Part shown: positions 1 through 7,191 of the stretch, piece by piece
How the letters are laid out: each line of letters begins with the position of its first letter
How positions within the stretch are numbered: position 1 is the first letter of the stretch
Source: DASQHW01 sp038238245
GTDB lineage: Bacteria > Actinomycetota > Acidimicrobiia > IMCC26256 > PALSA-610
Assembly: GCA_038238245.1 (NCBI GenBank)
Contig: JBBRXX010000018.1
Span: 1 to 64,000, forward strand
DNA length: 64,000 nt
Direction of reading: 5' to 3'
Notes under the pieces: generated by a model
What the model was told of the DNA's origin: nothing
What the model saw: only the letters and a program-made list of their open reading frames with translations
Databases searched by the model: none
Translations under genes and position numbers: made by a program

Positions 1-7
1 GCGAGCG

Positions 8-2035
8 ATGGCTGCCAAGCCGCCCGCCGAAGCCGTCGAACGGGTCGAGGCGCTGCGCGGGCTCATCGAGTACCACACCGAGCGCTACTTCGTCTTCGAC
101 GAGCCCGAGATCGCCGACGCGGAGTTCGACGCGCTCGTGCGGGAGCTGCGCGAGCTCGAGGCCAAGTATCCGTCCCTTGTCGTCGCCGACTCACCCACGC
201 AGCGGCCCGGCGGACGGCCCGCGTCCACGTTCGCGCCCGTCCGGTACCGCGTGCCGATGCTGTCACTCGACAACGCGTTCTCGCGCGACGAGCTGCTGGC
301 GTGGGGCACGAGAGTCGAACGGCTCGTGCCGAATCCGGTCCGGTTCGTCGCGGAGCCCAAGCTCGACGGTCTCGCGGTGTCGCTGCTCTATGAAGACGGC
401 CGGTTCGCGATCGGTGCGACTCGGGGTGACGGCGTCACGGGCGAGAACGTCACCGAGAACCTCCGCACGATCGCGCAGGTCCCCGAGAAGCTGAAGGGCA
501 AGGACGTCCCCCGTCTGTTGGAGGTACGCGGCGAGGTGTTCATGCCGCTCGCGGCCTTCGAAGCGTTGAACCGCCGGCAGGGTGAGGCGGGGGAGCGGTT
601 GTTCACCAGCGCCCGCAACTCCGCGGCCGGCAGCTTGCGGCAGAAGGATCCGGGCGTGACTGCGACGCGCCACCTCGAGCTCTTCTGCTACCACATCGGG
701 GCCAAGGAGGGCGGGCCGCGACTGCGCACGCATGAGCAGACGCTGGCGTGGCTCGCCAAGCTCGGGTTCCCGGTGAACCCGGAAATCGAGGCCTTCGACG
801 ATCTCGACGCGGTCCACGAGTTCGCGAGCCGAATGGAAGCGAACCGGCATTCGCTCGGCTACGACATCGACGGTGTCGTCGTGAAGGTCGACGACCTGGG
901 TCAGCGCGACGAGATGGGGTTCACCTCGCGCGCGCCGCGCTGGGCGATCGCGTTGAAGTTCCCGCCCGAGGAGAAGACCACGGTGTTGCGCGGGATCATG
1001 GTCTCGATCGGCCGCACGGGCCGCGCGACACCGTTCGCGCAGCTCGAGCCGGTGTTCGTCGGCGGCGCGAACGTCGGGCTCGCCACCTTGCACAACGAGG
1101 ACGACGTCAAGCGCAAGGACGTTCGACCGGGCGACACCGTGATCGTGCGCCGCGCCGGTGACGTCATCCCGGAAGTGGTCGGGCCGGTGCTCGCCAAGCG
1201 TCCGCCCCGGACCAAGCGGTGGAAGTTCCCGGCGAAGTGCCCCGAGTGCGGCCAGCCCCTCGTCCGGGTCGAGGGGGAGGCGAACCACCACTGCGTGAAC
1301 GTCGACTGTCCGGCGCAGCGCGTCCAACGGCTCGTCCACTGGGCGAGCCGCGGCGCGCTCGACATCGAAGGGCTGGGCGAGGAGCGCGTGCGGCAGTTCG
1401 TCGAGGCGAAGCTCCTGGAGGACGCGGCGGACGTCTACACCCTCACGGTCGACAAGCTCGTGCCGCTCGAGCGGATCGGGGAACGCTCGGCGCAGTTGCT
1501 CGTCGACGCGATCGAAGATTCGAAGACGCGTCCGCTCTGGCGCGTGCTGGTCGGTCTCGGCATCAACCACGTCGGGCCGACCGCGGCGCAGGCGCTGTCA
1601 CGCGCGTTCACGGACCTCGACGCGATCATGGCGGCGAGTGAAGAGGAGCTGACCGCGATCGACGGTGTCGGCCCGACAATCGCGCAGAGCATCCGGAAGT
1701 GGTTCTCCATCGACCGGAACCGGCGTTTGCTGCAACGGCTCGGCACGGCGGGGGTCAACTTCGAGGGCGAGCCGGCGCCGGCCGTGTCGGCGCGCGACGC
1801 GACGCTGGCCGGGATGACGTTCGTGTTGACCGGCTCCCTCGAGGGCCACACCCGTGACGAAGCCGCGGCCGAGGTCGTGGCGCGCGGCGCGAAGGTGACG
1901 GGCGGCGTGTCGAAGAAGACGAGCTATGTCGTCGTCGGCGAGAGCCCGGGTTCCAAGCTCGCCAAGGCCGAGCAGCTCGGCGTCACGATCCTGGACGAGG
2001 CCGCGTTCGACGAGCTGCTCGCAAAGGGCCCGTAG
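8..2035 (+). CDS. ligA: NAD-dependent DNA ligase LigA
   Basis: Seals nicks in duplex DNA during replication and repair, using NAD+ as AMP donor. At 675 aa it has the normal length of bacterial LigA. The N-terminal NMN-binding Ia region is followed by the adenylation motif EPKLDG, which places the AMP-accepting lysine at residue 118. A four-cysteine zinc finger (CPEC then CVNVDC) lies at about residues 411-434, helix-hairpin-helix repeats follow, and a C-terminal BRCT domain starts near residue 598. All key residues are present, so the enzyme should be active. The ATG at 8 is the first in frame; only seven bases lie upstream, so the ribosome binding site cannot be judged. The converging gene ends 15 bp after the stop. 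Confidence 0.97.
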   Translation: MAAKPPAEAVERVEALRGLIEYHTERYFVFDEPEIADAEFDALVRELRELEAKYPSLVVADSPTQRPGGRPASTFAPVRYRVPMLSLDNAFSRDELLAWGTRVERLVPNPVRFVAEPKLDGLAVSLLYEDGRFAIGATRGDGVTGENVTENLRTIAQVPEKLKGKDVPRLLEVRGEVFMPLAAFEALNRRQGEAGERLFTSARNSAAGSLRQKDPGVTATRHLELFCYHIGAKEGGPRLRTHEQTLAWLAKLGFPVNPEIEAFDDLDAVHEFASRMEANRHSLGYDIDGVVVKVDDLGQRDEMGFTSRAPRWAIALKFPPEEKTTVLRGIMVSIGRTGRATPFAQLEPVFVGGANVGLATLHNEDDVKRKDVRPGDTVIVRRAGDVIPEVVGPVLAKRPPRTKRWKFPAKCPECGQPLVRVEGEANHHCVNVDCPAQRVQRLVHWASRGALDIEGLGEERVRQFVEAKLLEDAADVYTLTVDKLVPLERIGERSAQLLVDAIEDSKTRPLWRVLVGLGINHVGPTAAQALSRAFTDLDAIMAASEEELTAIDGVGPTIAQSIRKWFSIDRNRRLLQRLGTAGVNFEGEPAPAVSARDATLAGMTFVLTGSLEGHTRDEAAAEVVARGAKVTGGVSKKTSYVVVGESPGSKLAKAEQLGVTILDEAAFDELLAKGP

Positions 2036-2050
2036 ATCGTCGGTGGTGCG

Positions 2051-2494
2051 TCACCCGACTTTGAACGCCCAGCTGTAGGTCGCGAGCTTGCCTTGTGCCT
2101 TGGCGGCCTCGGGCGTCGCGATCTCTCGTGGCCACCACTGGATGGCCGCGTTGTGTGCACCCTTCGCCAGCTCGCGGAGCTCCTTGCCGGGCGCGGGCTC
2201 GAAGTAGAACTCGCCGAGGCCCGGGTCACCGGTCGTCTGGTCCTTCGGGATCACCTGATTGTCGATGAGAATTTGTGCGGTGAATTTGGTACGCAGCTGC
2301 GCGCCGACGCGTCCCTGCGGCAGCGTCAACTGACCCTCTTCCGGTTCGAGTTGCACGATCGCGGTGGGTCGCTGCACGGCCGCCGGGCCGTTCACTTGGG
2401 ATTGCGCGCCCCAGATTGCGATGTTGACGCCGGCCAGCACGACGACCGCGACGACCGCGACGCGCACAGGATGAGCCGGCCGGGTGAACGACAC
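2051..2494 (-). CDS. Membrane-anchored hypothetical protein
   Basis: I do not recognise a family for this 147-aa protein. Residues 11-30 form one hydrophobic segment (VRVAVVAVVVLAG and following), preceded by a short basic stretch, so it is probably an N-terminal anchor with the rest outside the membrane. The C-terminal half holds aromatic-rich segments (GEFYFEP, IQWWPRE, TYSWAFK) and no cysteines. It is transcribed away from the PASTA kinase gene across a gap of about 95 bp and converges on ligA. The divergent placement suggests a cell-envelope role, but this is only inference from context. Confidence 0.6.
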   Translation of the reverse strand: MSFTRPAHPVRVAVVAVVVLAGVNIAIWGAQSQVNGPAAVQRPTAIVQLEPEEGQLTLPQGRVGAQLRTKFTAQILIDNQVIPKDQTTGDPGLGEFYFEPAPGKELRELAKGAHNAAIQWWPREIATPEAAKAQGKLATYSWAFKVG

Positions 2495-2575
2495 GGTGCG
2501 AACCTACCGTTGCCGTGCGAGCGGGCGGGAATGCGGATTCACGGTGGGTGCACAGCCTCGGCGGGACCCGACAAG

Positions 2576-2581
2576 TAGCGT
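2576..2581 (+). promoter_or_regulatory. -10 element of PASTA kinase gene
   Basis: TAGCGT lies 7 bases before the ATG at 2589. This TAnnnT-N7-ATG layout matches other genes in the window and suggests a leaderless transcript. No Shine-Dalgarno sequence is visible before the ATG. Confidence 0.45.
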
Positions 2582-2588
2582 TGTGGAT

Positions 2589-4550
2589 ATGCCCGGTAGC
2601 GCCGTGAGCGACCTCGCGGGCCGCGTGCTGGCCGGTCGCTACCTCCTCCATAGCGCGATCGGCACCGGTGCGAGTGGCCGCGTCTACGTCGCCGAGGACA
2701 CACGTCTCCGCCGCCGCGTCGCGGTGAAGGTCCTCCACGCCGCCCTCGCCGAGGACACCGCGTTCCTCCGCCGTTTCCGCGCCGAGGCGCAGCTCGCGGC
2801 GTCGCTGCACCACCCGCACATTGTGACCGTGCACGACTGGGGTGAGGACGACGTGCCGTTCATGGTGCTCGAGCTGCTCGAAGGCGGCAGCCTGCGTGGC
2901 ATGCTCGACCGGGGCACGGAGCTCACCGTCTCGCAGGCGGCTCGCGTCGGTCGCGACGTCGCATCCGCGCTCGAGTACGCGCACGCGCGCGGCGTGCTCC
3001 ACCGCGACATCAAGCCCGCGAACCTGCTGTTCGACGAGCACGGCATCGTGCGCGTTGCCGACTTCGGCCTCGCACGCGCGCTCGCGGAGGCGAGCTGGAC
3101 CGAGCCCGCGGGCGCGGTCTTCGGAACCGCGCGTTACGCGTCGCCCGAGCAGGCGCAGGGCGTGAAGCTCGACGGCCGGTCGGATCTCTATTCGCTCGCC
3201 CTCGTGCTCGTCGAAGCGGTCACGGGCGAATTGCCGTTCACCGCGGAAACGACGCTCGGCATGTTGACCGCGCGCACGCAACAGCCACTCACCGCCCCCG
3301 ACGATCTCGGTCCGCTCGGGCCCGCGGTCGACCGGGCCGGTGCGATCGATCCCGACGAGCGCTATCCGAACGCGGGAACGATGCGCGCCGCACTCGCGGA
3401 CGCCGCCGACGAGCTGCCGCCCCCGGGGCCGTTGACGCTCGCCGGAATGGTGGATCGGGCCGACCCCCACCCGACCCGCGCCGCGCCCGCCCGGAACTCG
3501 CGCCTGTTCGACCAGGACGCGGCCGACGCGCCCACCGTCGCCGACACTCAGCCGGTGCCCGAGTTCGTGCTCGAGCAGCCGCCCGCGCCGCCGGACAAGC
3601 CGCGACGTCACGAAGACACGGGCGGCGGGGGCATGCAGCGCCGGCTGGTGCCGTTCGTGGTCGGCATCGTCTTGTTGGTGACCGTCGCGATCGCGACTGC
3701 CGCGCTGGCGCGCGTGAGTGGCGCCACGCCGATCTCGGTGCCCACCCTCATCGGGATGGCCCAGCAGGAGGCGATCAACGCCGCGCAGACCCGGGGGCTG
3801 GCGGCGTCGGTCGGCGGGTCGCGGGCATCGCCGGACCCACCCGGGCGCGTGATCGCGCAGTCACCGGAGCAAGGCACCCTCACCACGGGCCGGCACGTCG
3901 AATTGACGGTGTCGAGCGGCCCGGCACCGATCGAAGTACCCAAGATCGTGGGCAAGGTCTGGCAGGACGCGAAGGCGATCCTCACGGGCGCGAACTGGCT
4001 CTACGGCGTGACGCGGGAAACCAGTGAGACCATCGCCAAGGACGTCGTGCTCCGGGTGACCCCGGCGCCGGGCTTGGAGATCTCGCCCGACACCAAACTC
4101 GCGGTCGTGCTCAGCGACGGTCACGCGCCCGTGCCCGTGCCCGACGAGAGCAACAAGACCTACGACGATGCGAAGACCGACCTCGAGGGCAAGCACTTCA
4201 CCGTGCCGCCCGCGGTCGAGGACTTCAGCGACACGGTAAAGAACGGTGACGTCATCGGGACCGACCCGCAGGCGGGCAAGCCCGCGCCGTACAACTCGGC
4301 GGTCACCGTGCACGTGAGCAAGGGACCGGACGTCGTCGACGTGCCGAACCTCTTCAATCTCAGCGCGAAGGAGGCGTCACGCGCGGCTGATCAGGCGGGC
4401 CTGACCCTCGACGTCAGCGGCAAGTACCGGGACGGCTACCTCGTGTCGAGCCAGGACCCGTGCCCGGGCAAGCAGGCGAAACGCGGCTCCGCGATCAAGG
4501 TCAAGTTCAGCCGCACCGGGAGCATCTTCGGCGACCTGACCTGCCGGTAG
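2589..4550 (+). CDS. Ser/Thr protein kinase with PASTA repeats (PknB-like)
   Basis: Membrane-spanning Hanks-type kinase that senses cell-wall fragments and phosphorylates growth and division proteins in related bacteria. The 653-aa protein has a glycine-rich loop at residues 25-30, the ATP lysine at 47, the alpha-C glutamate at 66, HRDIKPAN with catalytic D140, and DFG at D158. A variable linker of about 80 residues leads to one membrane helix (about 353-375) and four PASTA repeats to the C-terminus. The last repeat has two cysteines (DPCPG and LTCR) that may form an external disulfide. The reading frame is open back to 2484, but the ATG at 2589 begins the conserved N-terminus and sits just after a -10 element, so I chose it; GTG at 2583 is possible. 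Confidence 0.92.
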   Translation: MPGSAVSDLAGRVLAGRYLLHSAIGTGASGRVYVAEDTRLRRRVAVKVLHAALAEDTAFLRRFRAEAQLAASLHHPHIVTVHDWGEDDVPFMVLELLEGGSLRGMLDRGTELTVSQAARVGRDVASALEYAHARGVLHRDIKPANLLFDEHGIVRVADFGLARALAEASWTEPAGAVFGTARYASPEQAQGVKLDGRSDLYSLALVLVEAVTGELPFTAETTLGMLTARTQQPLTAPDDLGPLGPAVDRAGAIDPDERYPNAGTMRAALADAADELPPPGPLTLAGMVDRADPHPTRAAPARNSRLFDQDAADAPTVADTQPVPEFVLEQPPAPPDKPRRHEDTGGGGMQRRLVPFVVGIVLLVTVAIATAALARVSGATPISVPTLIGMAQQEAINAAQTRGLAASVGGSRASPDPPGRVIAQSPEQGTLTTGRHVELTVSSGPAPIEVPKIVGKVWQDAKAILTGANWLYGVTRETSETIAKDVVLRVTPAPGLEISPDTKLAVVLSDGHAPVPVPDESNKTYDDAKTDLEGKHFTVPPAVEDFSDTVKNGDVIGTDPQAGKPAPYNSAVTVHVSKGPDVVDVPNLFNLSAKEASRAADQAGLTLDVSGKYRDGYLVSSQDPCPGKQAKRGSAIKVKFSRTGSIFGDLTCR

Positions 4551-4607
4551 CGCCGGCTGCGGGCGCTACGTACGATTCGCCTCCTACTTCAGCAGGGGAG
4601 TCGACGC

Positions 4608-5492
4608 ATGGGTGCACTCGACGGACGCGTGGCGATCATCACCGGCGCGGCGCGCGGTCTCGGCCGTGAGCACGCGCTGCTGTTCGCGAGCGAAGGCGCC
4701 AAGGTCGTCGTCAACGACCTCGGCGGCGACATGCACGGCGACGGCGGTGATCCGAGCGCCGCGATGCAGGTCGTCGAGGAGATCAAGGCGATGGGCGGCG
4801 AGGCCGTCGTCAACGGCGAGAACGTGTCCGACTGGGACGGCGCGCAGCGGCTCGTCCAGCAGGCGGTGGACACGTACGGCGACCTGCACGTCCTGGTCAA
4901 CAACGCCGGGATCCTGCGCGACCGGCTGATCATCAACATGACCGAGGCCGAGTGGGACGCGGTCGTCACCGTGCACCTGAAAGGCCACTTTGCGCCGACC
5001 CGCCATGCCGCCGTCTACTGGCGGGAGCAGACCAAGGCCGGCAAGGAGGTGAAGGCGTCGATCATCCACACGACGTCGACGTCCGGACTGTTCGCGAACC
5101 CGGGCCAGGCGAACTACGACTCGGCCAAGAGTGGCATCGCGACGCTCTCGCAGGTGTGCGCCAAGGAGCTGTCGCGCTACGGCGTCCGGTCGAACGCGAT
5201 CGCGCCCGGGGCCCGGACGCGCCTCACCGAGGCGACGCCAGGTCTGTCCGAAGCGGTCAAAGCGCCCGAAGAGGGCTTCGACGTCTGGGACCCCGCCAAC
5301 GTGTCGCCGTTCGTCGCGTATCTGGCGACCGCCGAGTGCCCGATCACCGGCGAGTGCTTCATGGTGCAGGGCGGCAAAGTGCAGCGCGCACAGTCGTGGC
5401 GAGGCGCCGAGACGATCGACAAGGGTGATCGCTGGACGGTGAAGGAGCTCGAGGGTGAAGCGTCGAAGCTCTCGGCACCCTCGAAGAAATGA
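4608..5492 (+). CDS. SDR oxidoreductase, 3-hydroxyacyl-CoA dehydrogenase type
   Basis: NAD(P)-dependent short-chain dehydrogenase of 294 aa. The cofactor motif TGAARGLG is at residues 12-19, the NNAG motif follows, and the catalytic pair YxxxK is Y170/K174. The long insertion after the active site and the phrase RDRLIINM resemble the dehydrogenase unit of peroxisomal multifunctional enzyme type 2 and its actinobacterial homologues, which oxidise 3-hydroxyacyl-CoA esters in fatty acid or sterol side-chain breakdown. The exact substrate is not shown by sequence. GGGGAG precedes the ATG at 4608, and a TACGAT -10-like hexamer lies about 35 bp upstream. The gene appears to be transcribed alone. 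Confidence 0.85.
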   Translation: MGALDGRVAIITGAARGLGREHALLFASEGAKVVVNDLGGDMHGDGGDPSAAMQVVEEIKAMGGEAVVNGENVSDWDGAQRLVQQAVDTYGDLHVLVNNAGILRDRLIINMTEAEWDAVVTVHLKGHFAPTRHAAVYWREQTKAGKEVKASIIHTTSTSGLFANPGQANYDSAKSGIATLSQVCAKELSRYGVRSNAIAPGARTRLTEATPGLSEAVKAPEEGFDVWDPANVSPFVAYLATAECPITGECFMVQGGKVQRAQSWRGAETIDKGDRWTVKELEGEASKLSAPSKK

Positions 5493-5610
5493 CTCTTTAT
5501 GACTCTTGCCACATTGGCCAAATGAGTCTCGCGGCCTAGACGTTTCTCGGCGAAAGCCGCGAACGGCTTACTATCCGCGCTGCGCCTGGAAAAGTGTGTC
5601 ATTTGTGCCC
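5493..5610. other. Non-coding stretch with weak dyad
   Basis: No gene is seen here. Just after the SDR stop codon the DNA repeats GACTCTT twice (5491 and 5501) and can fold GACT (5501-5504) with AGTC (5525-5528) around an inner CATT/AATG pair; there is no T-tract, so it is a poor terminator. A small GNRA-type hairpin, CGGC-GAAA-GCCG, follows near 5550. Confidence 0.3.
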
Positions 5611-5639
5611 TTGTCAGCGCGCGCGCTCTGTCGTATCTT
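5611..5639 (+). promoter_or_regulatory. Sigma70-type promoter TTGTCA-N17-TATCTT
   Basis: TTGTCA at 5611-5616 and TATCTT at 5634-5639 are separated by exactly 17 bases. This is the best -35/-10 pair that I noticed in the window. The predicted start near 5646 gives a 5' leader of about 90 nt before the upstream ORF at 5739. Confidence 0.6.
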
Positions 5640-5701
5640 CCAGCGAAGCTTGCACGCAGCGCGGCGACGAGGCGTGAAAGTGGATAGAACTGGGCGAACT
5701 C

Positions 5702-5731
5702 TTCCCCTGCCGGGCGGCAGTGATGTGGGGG
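5702..5731 (+). promoter_or_regulatory. Hairpin masking the ribosome binding site
   Basis: CTGCC (5707-5711) pairs with GGCAG (5716-5720) across a GGGC loop. The flanking TTCCC (5702-5706) can pair with the GGGGG run (5727-5731), which is the likely Shine-Dalgarno sequence of the ORF at 5739. The structure could limit translation, but this is a prediction by eye. Confidence 0.3.
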
Positions 5732-5738
5732 TAACCAA

Positions 5739-5777
5739 ATGGACCGAGGCTGGTACATCTCGAGGTGGTCGGCGTGA
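5739..5777 (+). CDS. 12-codon upstream ORF
   Basis: The peptide is MDRGWYISRWSA. It starts with ATG 8 bases after a GGGGG run, and its TGA stop overlaps the GTG at 5774 (GTGA), the coupling arrangement used by most gene pairs in this window. Two tryptophans and a tyrosine among twelve residues are unusual, so it could act as a leader peptide for the next gene. No homologue is known to me. Confidence 0.35.
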   Translation: MDRGWYISRWSA

Positions 5778-6001
5778 CCCGTCGACCGGCCCACGGCGCA
5801 ACACGGCGACCGCCGTTCAAGCGTCCCGGCAATGGCTTCGGGCGCCCGCTGCGGCCGGGACCTCCCGCGCGGTGGCGGGACGTCGAAGCGTTGGTCACGA
5901 CTGCCCAGTGGGATCCGATCGAGCTGTTGCTGGCCGCCGACGCGGGCAACGGCGCGGGCTGGCTGCCGACGACCGTCGACGACGCGACCATCACGCTCTG
6001 A
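5774..6001 (+). CDS. Small hypothetical protein, 75 aa
   Basis: I do not recognise this protein. The first 35 residues are rich in Arg, Pro and Gly and probably disordered. The C-terminal half is more protein-like (DVEALVTTAQWDPIELLLAA), with a short amphipathic helix. The start is uncertain: GTG at 5774 overlaps the stop of the upstream ORF and suggests translational coupling, while GTG at 5765 would add three residues and has no better ribosome site. The strong promoter at 5611-5639 drives toward it, which is the main reason for calling a gene here. Confidence 0.4.
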   Translation: MTRRPAHGATRRPPFKRPGNGFGRPLRPGPPARWRDVEALVTTAQWDPIELLLAADAGNGAGWLPTTVDDATITL

Positions 6002-6044
6002 CGCGCATCACCCGCCTGCGAGGGCTGAGGTACTGGCGCTCCCG

Positions 6045-6060
6045 GCCCCGAGCTCGGGGC
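6045..6060. terminator. 16-bp perfect palindrome between converging genes
   Basis: GCCCCGAGCTCGGGGC is perfectly self-complementary and lies between the converging small gene and SCP2 gene. It may act as a bidirectional terminator, although no T-tract follows on either strand. Confidence 0.3.
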
Positions 6061-6064
6061 GTTG

Positions 6065-6460
6065 CTACTCGGTGATGTCCTGGAGGGCTTGGGTGAGCGC
6101 GGGGTTCGCGCCGCCACCACCGGCCTGGGCCATCATCAGCTTGGTCATGTCGCCCTGGACGCGGACCTTGCCGGCCATGAACGCCTGCATGCCGGCCTGC
6201 TGGTCACCGGAGACGAACACCGCGCGCGCCGTGTCGATGTCGGTCGAGAGCGTGAGGTCGGCGCCGTCGCTCTTGCCCTTGCCGAACAGGGTCTCGCCGT
6301 CCTTCGAGCCCATGAAGAACTCGATGGTGTTGCCGTCGTCGGTGACTTCGAGGTTCATCACCAGGTTGGTGCTCGGTGGCGCGCCGGCGCCGTGGGTTTC
6401 GATCAGCTTCTCCGCCGCGTCGAACCACCCGTCAGAGAGAAACTTCTGCTTTTCTGCCAC
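6065..6460 (-). CDS. SCP2 sterol-binding domain protein
   Basis: 131-aa single-domain protein of the SCP2 family, small lipid carriers with a hydrophobic tunnel. The central part shows the family pattern of alternating strands (TNLVMNLEV, IEFFMGS, ADLTLSTD), and the GKVRVQGDMTKLM helix near the C-terminus is typical of the fold. The likely ligand is a fatty acyl chain, acyl-CoA or sterol-like lipid; the sequence does not say which. The frame is open to 6529, but GTG at 6460 is preceded by GGAGGCA at good spacing and starts the conserved region, so it is the likely start. The gene is monocistronic and divergent from the ferredoxin gene. Confidence 0.85.
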   Translation of the reverse strand: MAEKQKFLSDGWFDAAEKLIETHGAGAPPSTNLVMNLEVTDDGNTIEFFMGSKDGETLFGKGKSDGADLTLSTDIDTARAVFVSGDQQAGMQAFMAGKVRVQGDMTKLMMAQAGGGGANPALTQALQDITE

Positions 6461-6558
6461 CCTTGCCTCCTGATCCGATGCGGCGCGGCATCGTAGGGGA
6501 CGGGCGCGCGTCAGGTCGAGCCGTCGCACGATGCGATTCGCCTGCGGGAGTGGCCCAT

Positions 6559-6564
6559 TAGCCT
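6559..6564 (+). promoter_or_regulatory. -10 element of ferredoxin gene
   Basis: TAGCCT lies 6 bases before the GTG at 6571, the leaderless arrangement also seen at other genes here. It supports the longer ferredoxin start. Confidence 0.45.
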
Positions 6565-6570
6565 GCGGAG

Positions 6571-6879
6571 GTGGCCGCAGGAACTCGGCACGAACGCATC
6601 GACGCGCACGAGCGGAACCCGAAGTGGAAGAACATGCCGCTGCGCATAGAGATGTCGGAGTGCATCAATTGTGACGCGTGCCTCCGTCATTGCCCGCCGC
6701 AATTCGGCGCCATCTTCAACCACGGCGCGGACGTCGTCATCGTCCCCGAGCTGTGCAGCGGGTGCGACAAGTGCCTGCCGGCCTGCCCGGTGAACTGCAT
6801 CTATCCCGATCCGGAATGGGAGCCGGCCCCGCCGGAGTGGTGGTCGCTCCCGCTCAGCAAGCTCGACCCGTACAAGTAG
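6571..6879 (+). CDS. Ferredoxin with two [4Fe-4S] motifs
   Basis: 102-aa soluble electron carrier. Two complete cluster motifs are visible: CINCDACLRHCP (residues 31-42) and CSGCDKCLPACP (62-73), the usual CxxCxxCxxxCP pattern twice, with one additional cysteine in VNCIYP. The tail is rich in Pro and Trp (EWEPAPPEWWSLP). I chose GTG at 6571 because a TAGCCT -10 lies 6 bases upstream; ATG at 6634, with GGAAG before it, would give an 81-aa protein starting MPLRIEMSEC. The gene stops 9 bp before gatC, so the three genes fdx-gatC-gatA probably share a transcript. The redox partner is unknown. Confidence 0.88.
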   Translation: MAAGTRHERIDAHERNPKWKNMPLRIEMSECINCDACLRHCPPQFGAIFNHGADVVIVPELCSGCDKCLPACPVNCIYPDPEWEPAPPEWWSLPLSKLDPYK

Positions 6880-6888
6880 ATTTCTCCG

Positions 6889-7191
6889 GTGGCCGCTCGC
6901 ATCACCCGGCAGGATGTCGAGCACGTCGCGCGTCTGGCCCGGCTCGCGCTCACCGAAGAAGAGGTCGAGGCGCTGACGCACGAGCTCGGTGCGATCCTCG
7001 ATCACGCCGCCGAGGTCTCGGCGCTGGATACCGCGGACGTGCCACCGACCGCGCATCCGCTCCCGCTCGTCAACGTGCTGCGACCTGACGAAGCGCGTCC
7101 CGGGGTGCCACGCGACGAAGTGCTCGCCGAGGCGCCGGAAGCCGAGGACCGCCGCTTTCGCGTGCCGCGCATCCTCGGCGAAGCACCGTGA
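6889..7191 (+). CDS. gatC: Asp-tRNA(Asn)/Glu-tRNA(Gln) amidotransferase subunit C
   Basis: 100-aa small subunit of the GatCAB complex, which amidates misacylated Glu-tRNA(Gln) and Asp-tRNA(Asn). GatC wraps around GatA and stabilises the complex with GatB. The N-terminal helix (DVEHVARLARLALTEEE) and the later segment LRPDEARPGVPRDEVLAEAPE are standard GatC signatures. It starts with GTG at 6889 and its stop codon overlaps the gatA start (GTGA), so the two are translationally coupled. Confidence 0.95.
   Translation: MAARITRQDVEHVARLARLALTEEEVEALTHELGAILDHAAEVSALDTADVPPTAHPLPLVNVLRPDEARPGVPRDEVLAEAPEAEDRRFRVPRILGEAP

Noticed and set aside
263..1570. Long open frame opposite ligA
   Set aside because: It lies fully antisense to a complete, well conserved gene. 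High-GC DNA gives long antisense frames, and the translation is Arg-, Asp- and Val-rich without recognisable motifs.
5640..5740. Known riboswitch in the leader before the small gene
   Set aside because: I compared it by eye with c-di-AMP, glycine, cobalamin and M-box consensus features and saw no match. Only the local hairpin remains.
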